From NCBI GenBank assembly GCA_021160705.1, contig JAGHBZ010000439.1, positions 1 to 17,988 on the forward strand: 17,988 bases of DNA. The letters run 5' to 3'. The notes under the pieces were generated by a model. That model saw only the letters and a list, made by a program, of their open reading frames with translations. It was not told the DNA's origin and did not search any database. This stretch comes from Candidatus Sumerlaeota bacterium. Lineage in GTDB: Bacteria > Sumerlaeota > Sumerlaeia > MWCT01 > JAGHBZ01. The translations under genes were made by a program, and so were the position numbers. This document shows positions 1 through 8,734 of the stretch, piece by piece (within the stretch, counting starts at the first letter, position 1; each line of letters opens with the position of its first letter).

Positions 1-90
1 TACTCGGTGAACTCTGTGGCTGAGAAGAGCAAGAAGAAAAAGAGGAAACCGTAGAGGGTTCAGAATTTACCGAGATAAGTAGTATGATTA

Positions 91-345
91 TTCCGTGCGT
101 TTCGGTGTCGTTCCGTGGCTAAATTTTGTTAACTTCAGTGGAGTGTGAATAGGAACCACGAATGGACACGAATTAACTCTAATTCAAGAGCTAATCTAAA
201 GGTCTATAAGAAATGTCAATTTTATAGAATGCCTTAGTTAGGGGAAAATTTAGTGAGAATTAGTGTTAATTCGTGGTTAACAAAGAAAGGAGTAAATAGA
301 AAAAGATGGAATTAGCCACGGAACCACAGGGATTGGCGCGGAAAA
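91..345. repeat. Imperfect inverted-repeat block (possible MITE or long hairpin)
   Basis: Two nested arm pairs are visible. The outer pair is TTCCGTGGCTAA at 111-122 and its exact reverse complement at 312-323. The inner pair is AACCACGAAT near 154-163 against ATTCGTGGTT at 269-278, and the flanks continue to match imperfectly (AACTCTAATTC against the complement of GAATTAGTGTT). GTTAAC-containing segments also occur on both sides (126-133, 276-283). No gene is supported in 1-464. Positions 1-54 are an open frame ending in a lysine-rich tail and TAG, which could be the end of a gene entering from the left or chance. The block resembles intergenic palindromic repeats, but I cannot assign it to a named family. 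Confidence 0.5.
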
Positions 346-464
346 AAACGGGCAAGCGGGCAGGCGGTATGCGGTTGGCGGTAAGTGTCCTGGGGTCTCA
401 ATTCGTGGATTCAAAGGGATTTTTGCCTGAACTATAAGCTGGCGAATTTCCTGTGTGCCCGTGG

Positions 465-1345
465 TTACCCTGGCGTTTTTTCTGCAATACACAATAATCC
501 CACCCCGGCATAGTTCCGCGGCAATAACGCATCAAAACATACAATCAAACGCATTAACGGATAGACTAATGGATGTTGGAATCCTTTTACCCCTAAATGA
601 AATGTAATCATTTCACTTTCAAACAATTTCTGAAATCGCTGAAACTTCATTTCTTTAAACCCTACCGCATTTAGTTTTTTTGCCATCAGATTTTCATCGT
701 AGTGCCTTATATATGACCAAATGCCTTAAGGATTTAAGTCTCATTTGCCCTGGCAAGTTGAATTGAGTCTTCTTCGTCGCTCTTTCCAAGCACCTTTCCC
801 TCACCCTTTGCTTTGCCTTTTAACAATAGTTTTCCGGGTAATAAAGGAATCAACCGGGTGAAGACTCTATGAGGAGGGTAACCAGGGATTGTGGGCACCG
901 TGAGTATTAATTTACCTCCATCTTTTAGAACCCGATATACCTCTGACAGGACCTTTCCGTCTTCCTCTATATGCTCAAGACAATCAAGTATAACTACCTT
1001 ATCAAAAACATTATCAGAGAAAGGTAAATGGCGGGCGTCTGCAACTGTAAACACCGGGTTATATTTCTGTATTATCCACGCTGGAACCCCTCTGCCAATT
1101 GTTTCCCTGTCAATATCAAGCCCAATGACCCTTGCACCTCTCACACTAAATTCACCTACGTAATACCCAGCGCCACAACCTACGTCTAATATTAAATCTC
1201 CCACTGAAGGACGAACTTTATCTAATACCAGCTCACCCTTTGACCAGATAAACGGAAATCCAATTAGCCGAAGATACAACTTATGCTTTAATGAATAATG
1301 CGACTCGTATAAATTAGCGCCAAACGGAATTTGGAAAGGCCACAT
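465..1345 (-). pseudogene. Class I SAM-dependent methyltransferase (methyltransferase 11-like), disrupted
   Basis: The N-terminal part (1345 down to 734) is a Rossmann-fold methyltransferase: motif I LILDVGCGAGYY at about residues 51-62, the acidic GLDID strand at 75-79, then VADARHLPFSD and the post-motif LKDGGKLILTVP. It stops at a TAA (734-736) after RANET. Reading through that TAA gives ILKAFGHI, and the family-typical continuation RHYDENL with the GF-containing C-terminus (ending LLCIAEKTPG at 465) lies in another frame. The switch falls in the short TA run at about 708-714, as if a TA dinucleotide was gained. The full reading is about 295 codons, a normal length for the family. One nonsense codon plus one frameshift suggests real decay rather than a single sequencing error. 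The natural substrate is unknown; a surface glycan or small metabolite role is inference from the context. Confidence 0.8.
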
Positions 1346-1541
1346 CTTTGAGATAATTAAGCCCCCTAATTTTTTATTGCCTCAGCCTGATTGAAATCGG
1401 CTCCTGGCTCTTGATGATTTTCAGCATCCAAAACTTTTTAACACCACTCTGCTAAATCTACCTGTGCACAGATACTCCGTTATTGTTACACTTCGTAACT
1501 CATAATTCAACTTTAAAACCAGCGATTTTTTTATTCTATTC

Positions 1542-2165
1542 TTATTCGGGTTTCACTGCTTCAATTACGTGAATCTTAAACTCCTTGTTTCTTTCAAGTC
1601 CATTAAGTTCTTTAAACTTTGATTTTCCCCATTCCACTTTTTGGAAATTCGTATACCCAATTCTTCCCATAACCAATTCCAGAGTCTGATAATCATAGAT
1701 ATACCGATGCCCAAACAGAAAAAATGAATCATTTAATTTATCGCCTACCGTCTCGCTCTCAGGGTTTCCTGTATCCCAGCTTTCTGGAGCTGAATTAAAG
1801 TAGGCATTGAGTATGTTTGATAACTCTGGCCAGCCTATCCTTATCACACCACCAGGCACAAGTATACGAAAACATTCCTTCAAAAATGAAATACTCTCCT
1901 GTTTGGTTAAGTGCTCAATGAAATGTTCACAGAAAATAAAATCCACTGACTCAGTGGAGAATGGCAACTTCTTACGCGCATCCACCGCATAAACACCTTT
2001 TGTCTGCGGAATCAGGTCAGTGTTTAACCACCCGGGGATGACATTTCGCCCACACCCGAATTGTACCTTTAGATTTTTGCGTCTGCCATATCACTTCTTC
2101 AGGCGAAAATAATCCACCCTTAACCTGAAACCTATCCAAATATGCTGAAATATCTTTTTCAACAT
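1542..2165 (-). pseudogene. SAM-dependent methyltransferase (small, glycan-locus type), interrupted by TGA
   Basis: From about 2090 down to 1542 the frame encodes a methyltransferase with motif I VQFGCGRNVIPGWLNTDL, then VDARKKLPFSTESVDFIFCEHFIEHL and the motif LVPGGVIRIGWPEL. The same frame extends upstream to an ATG at 2163-2165 (MLKKIFQHIW..., a basic-hydrophobic start typical of this family) but is broken by an in-frame TGA at 2091-2093. TGA serves as a normal stop for the radical SAM and gatC genes here, so recoding is unlikely. No usable start codon lies between the TGA and motif I. A restart at the GTG near 1985 would lose the SAM-binding loop. An alternative view is a 1-base slip at the T5 run (2074-2078) joining a second open frame upstream (2074-2190), but that frame has no ATG. 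Either way the gene looks non-functional. It sits beside another dead methyltransferase. Confidence 0.75.
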
Positions 2166-2339
2166 TTTGTATAAGACTTATACCTTTCCCCTATTCAAAG
2201 ATAGAATCTTCTTATAAACAAATTTTCTGTAAGAGCAAACTTTCTTTGGCTCAGGATAAAAAAATTCCAATTGTGATTGGATATTGTCCTCACACATTAA
2301 CTTTCAACGGTTTTTGGGACGTTCATCACACGCCGGATT

Positions 2340-4517
2340 TCATTTCACCATCTCAAGATTTATCCGAAACACCTTTCCATCCCTTCTCTTGGCGTGCAAC
2401 TCACCTTCCGGGGTCCAGTATATCTCGCCGTTCACTGCCTCGTTATCGTCTTTTGTGTCCGGTCGCAACATCCGACTCATCACGCTCATCTTTTTAGCCA
2501 TTCTCCTCAACGCCTTGTGCAAGCCGTTGGCATTCTTTCCTATCTCATAATACCCCGTCACCTGCAACATAACCGAATCTGCGTCCTGTATTTTTTCTTG
2601 AGGGAACACAATTTCACATTTTTCTCCCTTCCTCAAAACCAGATAGTTGCCTTCTCTCTTTCCACCGACCACCCTGCAAGGTCTCAGCCTTGCATCTCCT
2701 ACTTTCAAGGCTATGTCCTTGAAATATGCCGTTGCGTCCTGCTTCTCTGCTATCACAAACGCATACTTGCAGAACCCTGCACCAGAAACCTCCACTTCGT
2801 CCACATCCTCATTCTCCTGCCCTATACATCCTGCCAGCAAACCCGACCTGTGCCACAGCACCCTGGTCGTCGGATAATTCGCCCCATATACATACAACTG
2901 CGGACAGGGCAGGTCACTCATATAAGCAACTCCTTCCCATGCAAATGTACCGCCTATGTCAGAACATACAAAAACCTTGTCATCATCACTATCGTAATAC
3001 ATCGTTCCCTCATCTGTTGCTCCTAAATCCTCCGCATTTTTCCAATTTGATATCGGATTCAATTTCAGCGCATCCTTCACCGTGGTCAAATCCCCACCAT
3101 TCCCAAGTGTTGAGGACTTATTCACAGTCAAATTTCCCGCCATCTTCAAGCTGTCTGCCACATAAACCGTTCCCCCTTTATCCGCTTCCGATGTGGCTGG
3201 ATGGTCACCCGCACAAATATATCCATTTACATAAGTCCTGTCGCCCTCCGCATCACCAAGCCTGGCGTTGCCTTTGACTTTCAGGTCTAATGAGGTTATC
3301 TTCCCTACGCAATCAGTGATAATAACACAACTTCCATCTCCTCCGGGTTTGGTATAAGGAGAACCATAAGCATATATTGTAATATTAGAAGAATTTGGTG
3401 TTAACAATCGCCTATGATAACTCTGCCTCACCGCATTATTCAGATAATATATAGTTCCCCCGCCAGTAGCAAAAATTTGAGAATTACCTGAGCTTTGATT
3501 TGTCATATCAATAAAGCAATTATTTATCATACAGGTGGCAGAAGTATTGAAAAAGAGTACTGCACACGACGAGCCGGAGATAATTTTAAATATGCAATCT
3601 TGCGCCCAGACACTTCCGTTCACTGTGAGAATATCATACGTCCCCTTAATATAACATCCACGCAATCGGCAACTCCCGAATGCATTACTGGTAGTAAGAA
3701 ACACCGTGTCTTTGGAATTACTAAAAAGGTTACAATTGACTATCTCAACGTCCTCAACCCTTTTGCCAGAGATAATAGCAGGAGAGATTTTTCCCCATAC
3801 ACCGTGGGTATTGTAAATTGTCAAATTCATAATGCCCACGTGACTGGCGTAAAGACGAATTATTCCACTCGCAACGTTGTTACCACCAACAAATTGATTC
3901 TTTTTGATTTGACAGGATGCTTTATCCACACCAATTAAGCTTATATAGCTTTTGGAAATGGAAACTGTCTCCTCGTACACCCCTGGATATACCAGTACCA
4001 CATACGGCTTTGTCGGACTACTATCCGTTATGGAGTCTATCGCCTCCTGTATACTCGTATACATTCCCGTACCGTCCTTAGCCACCGTCACCACCTGAGC
4101 GGGTCTGAGCCAGTGTATATCTCCATCTTTCAGATGTTCCTCAAGTGTCCTCGTTCCCTTCACATCTTCTATCTTTATACTCTTTACATTATCCCAGCCT
4201 GGTCGTGCGGAATTCGTCGCCCCCAGGTTCTCTGATAACCCTGCTTGATTATAATAGAGCAAATGCTCATCATCTCCGCGCCCTGTCAACCTGCTATGAG
4301 CCTGCTCCTCGCCTACCAGCGCACGCAACGCCTTACTCGTCACCGTATCCTGAAATATCATCTGCCTATCAGCCACTTGTGTAATATAACACCCTGTCGG
4401 ATATATCCCCCTTTCTGGAGTCAATTCCATCTTTTGCACCTTAAATCCCATCATCACCCCTATACTTACCACTATCATCATTACAATAATTATCCCTATC
4501 TTACTTCCAGAATGCAT
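2340..4517 (-). CDS. Membrane-anchored pectinesterase-like right-handed beta-helix surface protein
   Basis: A 725-residue protein with an uncleaved-looking N-terminal membrane segment (about residues 7-24, rich in I, V and M). Residues 141-335 resemble the carbohydrate esterase family 8 (pectin methylesterase) beta-helix: VVTVAKDGTGMYTSIQEAID (142-161), VYPGVYEE (176-183), ISLIG (192-196), SKDTVF (268-273) in place of the usual QDTLY, and GCYIKGTYDIL (287-297) in place of G-x-V-D-F-I-F-G. Both catalytic aspartates therefore have counterparts (D270, D295). The glutamine before the first aspartate is lysine and I see no LGRPW motif, so esterase activity is doubtful. Residues 410-530 look like a phage-tail or stalk region (GNLTVNKSSTLGN, GTMYYDSDDDKVFVC). 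The C-terminus (540-725) is unrecognised. A purine-rich AAGGAG lies upstream of the ATG. Probable role: surface adhesin or glycan binding (inference). Confidence 0.7.
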   Translation of the reverse strand: MHSGSKIGIIIVMMIVVSIGVMMGFKVQKMELTPERGIYPTGCYITQVADRQMIFQDTVTSKALRALVGEEQAHSRLTGRGDDEHLLYYNQAGLSENLGATNSARPGWDNVKSIKIEDVKGTRTLEEHLKDGDIHWLRPAQVVTVAKDGTGMYTSIQEAIDSITDSSPTKPYVVLVYPGVYEETVSISKSYISLIGVDKASCQIKKNQFVGGNNVASGIIRLYASHVGIMNLTIYNTHGVWGKISPAIISGKRVEDVEIVNCNLFSNSKDTVFLTTSNAFGSCRLRGCYIKGTYDILTVNGSVWAQDCIFKIISGSSCAVLFFNTSATCMINNCFIDMTNQSSGNSQIFATGGGTIYYLNNAVRQSYHRRLLTPNSSNITIYAYGSPYTKPGGDGSCVIITDCVGKITSLDLKVKGNARLGDAEGDRTYVNGYICAGDHPATSEADKGGTVYVADSLKMAGNLTVNKSSTLGNGGDLTTVKDALKLNPISNWKNAEDLGATDEGTMYYDSDDDKVFVCSDIGGTFAWEGVAYMSDLPCPQLYVYGANYPTTRVLWHRSGLLAGCIGQENEDVDEVEVSGAGFCKYAFVIAEKQDATAYFKDIALKVGDARLRPCRVVGGKREGNYLVLRKGEKCEIVFPQEKIQDADSVMLQVTGYYEIGKNANGLHKALRRMAKKMSVMSRMLRPDTKDDNEAVNGEIYWTPEGELHAKRRDGKVFRINLEMVK

Positions 4518-4549
4518 ATTCCCTTATCTCTCCTTTCAGTTTTAATATT

Positions 4550-4858
4550 TTTATTTCAAATTTGCTTTGTTGCAAGTACATCGGATTATTAACTTTGCTT
4601 TCTAAGCGAGGCGAAAAATCCTACTATTTCGGAGGTCTCCTGGTCTCCTGGATTCCTTATAAATACTCTTTTTTCTATTAGGAGACCAGGAAGCCAGGGA
4701 GCACCGACCTTTGCTTAAGCACCGTCCTTTTTGATTTTTAGAGCTCCTCAGTAGGAATCTATGACAGAGCAAGGGGTTATCAAAGAACGCGACGACATTG
4801 CTAAATAATCGTTTTATACACAGATTCTATCTTTGCAACAAAGCATTTCAAAATTAAA
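4550..4858. repeat. Dispersed repeat element, copy A, with imperfect terminal inverted repeats
   Basis: This gene-free stretch (4518-5074) begins and ends with related inverted sequences: TGCTTTGTTGCAA at 4563-4575 and its exact complement at 4833-4845, with weaker matching for another dozen bases outward. Positions 4559-4747 align along their whole length with the complement of 17571-17759, sharing GAGGCGAAAAA, CTCCTGGATTCCTTAT, CCAGGAAGC and CCTTTTTGATTTTTAGA. The centre forms a hairpin: TCCTGGTCTCC (4638-4648) pairs perfectly with GGAGACCAGGA (4681-4691). No transposase is encoded. It is probably a non-autonomous, MITE-like or REP-like element. Confidence 0.7.
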
Positions 4859-4892
4859 AATTATCCTACATCTTGGGGCGGTGGAGAGGTAG

Positions 4893-5050
4893 GTCGGTTA
4901 GTCGGTTTGTCGGTTTGTCGGTCTTGTCGGTTTAGTCGGTTTTGTCGGTTTAGTCGGTTTAAGTCGGTTCGTCGGTTCGTCGGTTCGTCGGTTCATCGGT
5001 TCGTCGGTTCATCGGTTCGTCGGTTCATCGGTTCGTCGGTTCATCGGTTT
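4893..5050. repeat. 8-bp tandem repeat array (TCGGTTNN), about 20 units
   Basis: About 158 bp of consecutive units starting with TCGGTT. The 5' half is irregular (7-10 bp units such as TCGGTTTAG and TCGGTTTTG). From about 4974 the units are exactly 8 bp (TCGGTTCG, TCGGTTCA). The last stretch alternates CG and CA endings, so it has a 16-bp higher-order period repeated about four times. The array lies just past the stop codon of the MMPL transporter (5075, minus strand) and upstream of the beta-helix gene. No ORF in it looks real. Confidence 0.95.
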
Positions 5051-5074
5051 AGTGAGTTAGAGGAGGAGCGGGAG

Positions 5075-7624
5075 TTAATGAATTTCGCCTTCTTCAATGG
5101 CAAAGAACTCGCTTAATTTATAGTGTTTACCCCAAATTTTCAAAATCGCTGGCAGAACTATTAACGATGTGAAAAGAGCGTAACCCATACCTATGATTGC
5201 TAACAGACCCATTTCTCTTATGCCACGATAACTGGCTAATGCAAGGGAACCAAATGCAAGCATAGTGGTCAGGGAAGTCAGCACAACTGCCCGACCAGTA
5301 TACTCCACTGCCCGATGAATATCATAACGTCGCAGTTCATAATAGCGCCCCACAAGATGAATGCCATCATCTACCGCAAGACCAATAATCATCGGGATGA
5401 CAATGATATTAAGGAAATTCAGTTCCAGACCGAGGATTGCCATAGTGCCCATAAGCCAGAGGGTGCTTAGTGCAATTGGAAGAATTGCCATCACTGTGCG
5501 AGCAGTAGAGCCAAAGTGGAAGAGGACTATTAAAAACACACTCAGAGAAACCAGAATGACCACCAGAGCAAGGTCAATCTTTGCCATTCGCTCAAGTTGA
5601 GATGACAGAATCGTCACACCGGTAAATTCGATACTATTGATTCCAGCGCTAAAGGTATTAAGAGCCTCCGGGGGTACCTGATAGAGCCAATTGCCTTCAA
5701 TGGGGTAGATGTGGGTAACGACTCTATACATTGAGCCAACACGTACCATATAGCTCTGGATGACGCGAATCAGCATCGGAGAATTAATAGAGGACAGAGT
5801 TATTATCTTGCCACTTCGGGCAAAAGATTGGAGATTTGAGAGACGTTGGAGAAAAGAATCAAACACCCGGGGATTAAACCCAAGGGCTTTTGCCTGACGA
5901 GTAATATTTTCTCTGATGGTTTGAAGGTCAAGGGATAGAATGAGCTGGCGCCGGGAGTGTTGGGTCTGGACAGAGGGCAAGAAGATACGCAGGGAATCGC
6001 AACTCAATATGGGAAAAGTGTCCATTGCATCCTCAATATTTTCATAAAGGCGGTCATTTTGCTGGAGCGCAGATTCAACACTTTTGCCATTAACAATGGC
6101 AATGACCTGATTACCGGGAAGAGAGAAGTGTCGGGAGACTTTTCGTTTCAGTGCAAGATACTCCGGGTCAGGTTGACGGAGTTTGCGGACATTCTCGTTA
6201 AATCTCACCCCCAGTGCGTAGTAGCCGAGATAGGTAGTGATAATAATGCTGAGAATAATGACCAGGCGTGGATAGTTCAATAAGCGATTGGTAATCCAAT
6301 CAAGGTGGAAATTACCGATATGGGATGTGAAGGATTTTCCCGGGATGCGTTGCCATTTGAGCACGAGAAGCGGTGGGAGTATCATATAAATAGCGACCAA
6401 TCCGCAAAGGATACCATTGCCCGCCACAGTGCCTAATTCCTTGAACCCACTAAATGAGGTAAAGTTCATACAATAGAAAGCCGCCGCAGTGGTGAGAGCA
6501 CCCGTGATAATCCCCTTGCCCGTGCGAATGATGGATAGCCTCAATGCAGGATATAGGTGTCGACCTTTCTCCAGTTCTTCCTGAAACCGATTGTAAATAT
6601 GAATGGCAAAATCAATGCTCAACCCAATCAGAACTGCAATAAAAGCAAAAGTCACAATGGTTAGATGATGATAAAGTAGTCCGGTTAACCCCAGAGTCCA
6701 GATTATAGCTACACAGAGAGGCAAGCCCACAAAATATAGTGCGTCAAACCTTCTAAACGCCAGGATAAATAGCATCAACACAAAGATAAATGACGCACAC
6801 CCTGTGGTGAACATATCTCGCCTAATCAGGCGCGCATCGTGATAAGCCTCCACGTGGCTTCCTAAAAAGTGAATATGTATATCCCTCGCTGTGGGGCCCA
6901 ATCGTGCGAGTTCCGCATCCCGTGAACGATTAAGAAATTCCATAAGTCTCTGACAGAAAAGCACGTCTGTAGAGGGATGTGCTGGTTTGACAATCATCAT
7001 TAGCATTGAGCCTTTCTTGCTGATGAAATAACCGTGCCGAAAATTCAGTTCTGTCGGACCATAGCTATGGAACAATCTTCGGCGGATTATCTCTGAGAAA
7101 TCCAGTGGGTCCTCTACCATTCGGCGGGCTGAGATGCCCTTTGCTGCGATAAGACGATGTTTGAGCAAATTGAGATGCTTCTTTATTGACGCAGGCTCAA
7201 GACGCGCCTTTATCTCCTGCCAGTCGGAATCCGTGAGCAGAAATACAAATTGTTCTTTAGGATAACGATGAAAAAAATCCATCATCTCCTTGTCCAATTT
7301 GTAATCCAGCGATGAAATATACGCTCTGTCATTAATAGCTGATGCAAAGGAATTCGCTACACGGATAAGAGTATCCTCCTGATGAGACTGGGAAGATTCA
7401 ATTAACACCAGCATATAGTCAAATGCACCAAACTGCTGTAGTGCACGGCTAAATGTCTGTGCAGCCCGGGAATGTTTCGGCAACAGCTTGATTACATTTG
7501 AATCAATCTGAAGATTGAATATCCCGTAAAATGCCCCTGCTGTAAGTAGAACTACCAAGAGCAATAATCCACGCGGATATTTGTAGGCAAGACGCGCAAT
7601 ATTTTTTAGTATCCAGGTCCGCAT
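5075..7624 (-). CDS. MMPL/RND-superfamily transporter (HpnN-like predicted lipid exporter)
   Basis: An 849-residue inner-membrane protein with the duplicated RND/MMPL plan: one membrane helix (about 18-37), a large periplasmic domain (about 40-265), a five-helix sterol-sensing-like block (about 270-425), a second lone helix (about 452-470), a second periplasmic domain (about 475-680) and a second helix block (about 683-830). Both blocks carry the family's acidic motif in the fourth helix region: IGLSIDFAIHIYNRFQEE with D338, and IGLAVDDGIHLVGRYYE with D752/D753, expected to drive proton-coupled export. Size and layout match the group that includes hopanoid-associated HpnN. No hopanoid genes are present here, so the substrate is unknown. 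Its ATG directly follows the TAA of the lipoprotein gene (TAAATG), implying translational coupling and a shared function. The C-terminus is cytoplasmic and ends a few bases before the tandem-repeat array. Confidence 0.93.
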   Translation of the reverse strand: MRTWILKNIARLAYKYPRGLLLLVVLLTAGAFYGIFNLQIDSNVIKLLPKHSRAAQTFSRALQQFGAFDYMLVLIESSQSHQEDTLIRVANSFASAINDRAYISSLDYKLDKEMMDFFHRYPKEQFVFLLTDSDWQEIKARLEPASIKKHLNLLKHRLIAAKGISARRMVEDPLDFSEIIRRRLFHSYGPTELNFRHGYFISKKGSMLMMIVKPAHPSTDVLFCQRLMEFLNRSRDAELARLGPTARDIHIHFLGSHVEAYHDARLIRRDMFTTGCASFIFVLMLFILAFRRFDALYFVGLPLCVAIIWTLGLTGLLYHHLTIVTFAFIAVLIGLSIDFAIHIYNRFQEELEKGRHLYPALRLSIIRTGKGIITGALTTAAAFYCMNFTSFSGFKELGTVAGNGILCGLVAIYMILPPLLVLKWQRIPGKSFTSHIGNFHLDWITNRLLNYPRLVIILSIIITTYLGYYALGVRFNENVRKLRQPDPEYLALKRKVSRHFSLPGNQVIAIVNGKSVESALQQNDRLYENIEDAMDTFPILSCDSLRIFLPSVQTQHSRRQLILSLDLQTIRENITRQAKALGFNPRVFDSFLQRLSNLQSFARSGKIITLSSINSPMLIRVIQSYMVRVGSMYRVVTHIYPIEGNWLYQVPPEALNTFSAGINSIEFTGVTILSSQLERMAKIDLALVVILVSLSVFLIVLFHFGSTARTVMAILPIALSTLWLMGTMAILGLELNFLNIIVIPMIIGLAVDDGIHLVGRYYELRRYDIHRAVEYTGRAVVLTSLTTMLAFGSLALASYRGIREMGLLAIIGMGYALFTSLIVLPAILKIWGKHYKLSEFFAIEEGEIH

Positions 7625-8530
7625 TTACTTATCTCTTGCACTTGCTCCCTGCGAGTCCTTTTCTTCCCATAACATACGAAGCGGTAACCTCTTTATCCCT
7701 TTGTAGGATGGAGGCATAAATACTTTCTCACTGAACTTCCTGTTTATTTTATAATGTATATCACTCAGTAAAATTTTTGTCTCCTGCTCATAAACTTTCA
7801 GGACAACTTTTGTGGGCAGGACTGTGCCTTCATCAAATATACCATACCGGTTGTAGAATATCTCTGCCCTGAGTTTTTTCTCTGGCGTATAAATGCGTAT
7901 CATCTGAACCAATAAATCTTTTTTTCTGACCAGAAGTTGCATAGAAGCAGGGTTGCTGTGTTTGTAAGGTAAGTGCGTCACTGTAATAAAATAAAATCGT
8001 CTGTCAGTGTCTTCAATCCTGTACTTGTCGGACTCCAGCGCAGAACGCAATATCTGCAACGGCTCTAACAACATACCTATATCTCGTAAATCAACATCCG
8101 AAAAAACCACAGGCGAATGACGCCACTCGCTCATAGTGCCTGTGTATAATCGTTTCTTCTGGTTGTGGTGAAAGGACAATGTGTCATTGACCACCAGTAT
8201 TTCAAAAAGTGTTGGCAAACCCGTCCGATACCCTCTGAGGCGTGCTTTATCGGGTGGCTGATACAAAAAAGTGGCACGGAAATAATCACTACCCCTTCTG
8301 GACTTTGCTTTAATCCTGACTTTTGCCTTTGCCCAGAGAGTCTCAATTTCGGGAGCTCGTTGTGAAAGAATAGAAAGCATTTCTTCCGGCTTTATCGGAT
8401 ACGGTAAGTCTGTGGGCAACGGACTATATCGCTTATGGAAAAGACCGGCTCCCGGCGGGAATGCACAACCCTCAATAATTACTACTCCCACAATAAGTAA
8501 CACAATTCTGGCTATGTGCCCTAATCTCAT
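7625..8530 (-). CDS. LolA/DUF4292-like outer-membrane lipoprotein
   Basis: About 301 residues from the chosen ATG at 8528-8530, which follows GAGGCGAGA as ribosome-binding site. A longer in-frame start 20 codons upstream would bury the signal peptide. The N-terminus is a lipoprotein signal: charged MRLGHIAR, hydrophobic IVLLIVGVVII, then EGC with Cys22 as the lipidated residue. Alanine at +2 fits outer-membrane sorting. The mature part resembles LolA/LolB-type beta-barrel-fold lipoproteins (DUF4292-like): PDKARLRGYRTGLPTLFEILVVND-type strands, and a late FYNRYG and LPTKVVLKVYEQETKILLSDIHYKIN segment. The family assignment is by pattern, not alignment. Such proteins bind lipid or lipoprotein acyl chains. 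The direct abutment with the MMPL transporter suggests it accepts or places the exported lipid at the outer membrane (inference). Confidence 0.8.
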   Translation of the reverse strand: MRLGHIARIVLLIVGVVIIEGCAFPPGAGLFHKRYSPLPTDLPYPIKPEEMLSILSQRAPEIETLWAKAKVRIKAKSRRGSDYFRATFLYQPPDKARLRGYRTGLPTLFEILVVNDTLSFHHNQKKRLYTGTMSEWRHSPVVFSDVDLRDIGMLLEPLQILRSALESDKYRIEDTDRRFYFITVTHLPYKHSNPASMQLLVRKKDLLVQMIRIYTPEKKLRAEIFYNRYGIFDEGTVLPTKVVLKVYEQETKILLSDIHYKINRKFSEKVFMPPSYKGIKRLPLRMLWEEKDSQGASARDK

Positions 8531-8734
8531 TCTCGCCTCATCTGAATCACAATGCAGCTTAATATAGAAGCCAGTACCCTCAGAAAGCAAGTCCCTTTTA
8601 TAGGTTGGCGATTTTGCAAAATATATCCCTCAGGATAATGAACGTCATTACTTCATTATTCCTTGCGATTCTTCTTGTGAGGCACTCTGGCAGATGTGGT
8701 TGTATGATTTACTTCGCTATATGCGACTATGACA

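Noticed and set aside
1..54. Open frame ending in a lysine-rich tail and TAG, possible end of a gene from the left
   Set aside because: Only 17 codons are visible, the composition is low-complexity, and the start resembles a repeated intergenic phrase.
2394..3277. Long plus-strand open frames opposite the beta-helix gene
   Set aside because: They overlap a clearly better minus-strand gene with recognisable domain motifs, and their translations have no family-like pattern.
2196..4835. 14-bp inverted match (CAAAGATAGAATCT at 2196-2209 and its complement at 4822-4835) flanking the beta-helix gene, hinting at a mobile unit
   Set aside because: A 14-bp AT-rich match is expected about once by chance in 18 kb. 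The flanks agree only loosely and no transposase is present.
4907..5116. 69-codon plus-strand frame over the tandem repeat
   Set aside because: Its protein is simply the translated 8-bp repeat, and it overlaps the 3' end of the MMPL gene.
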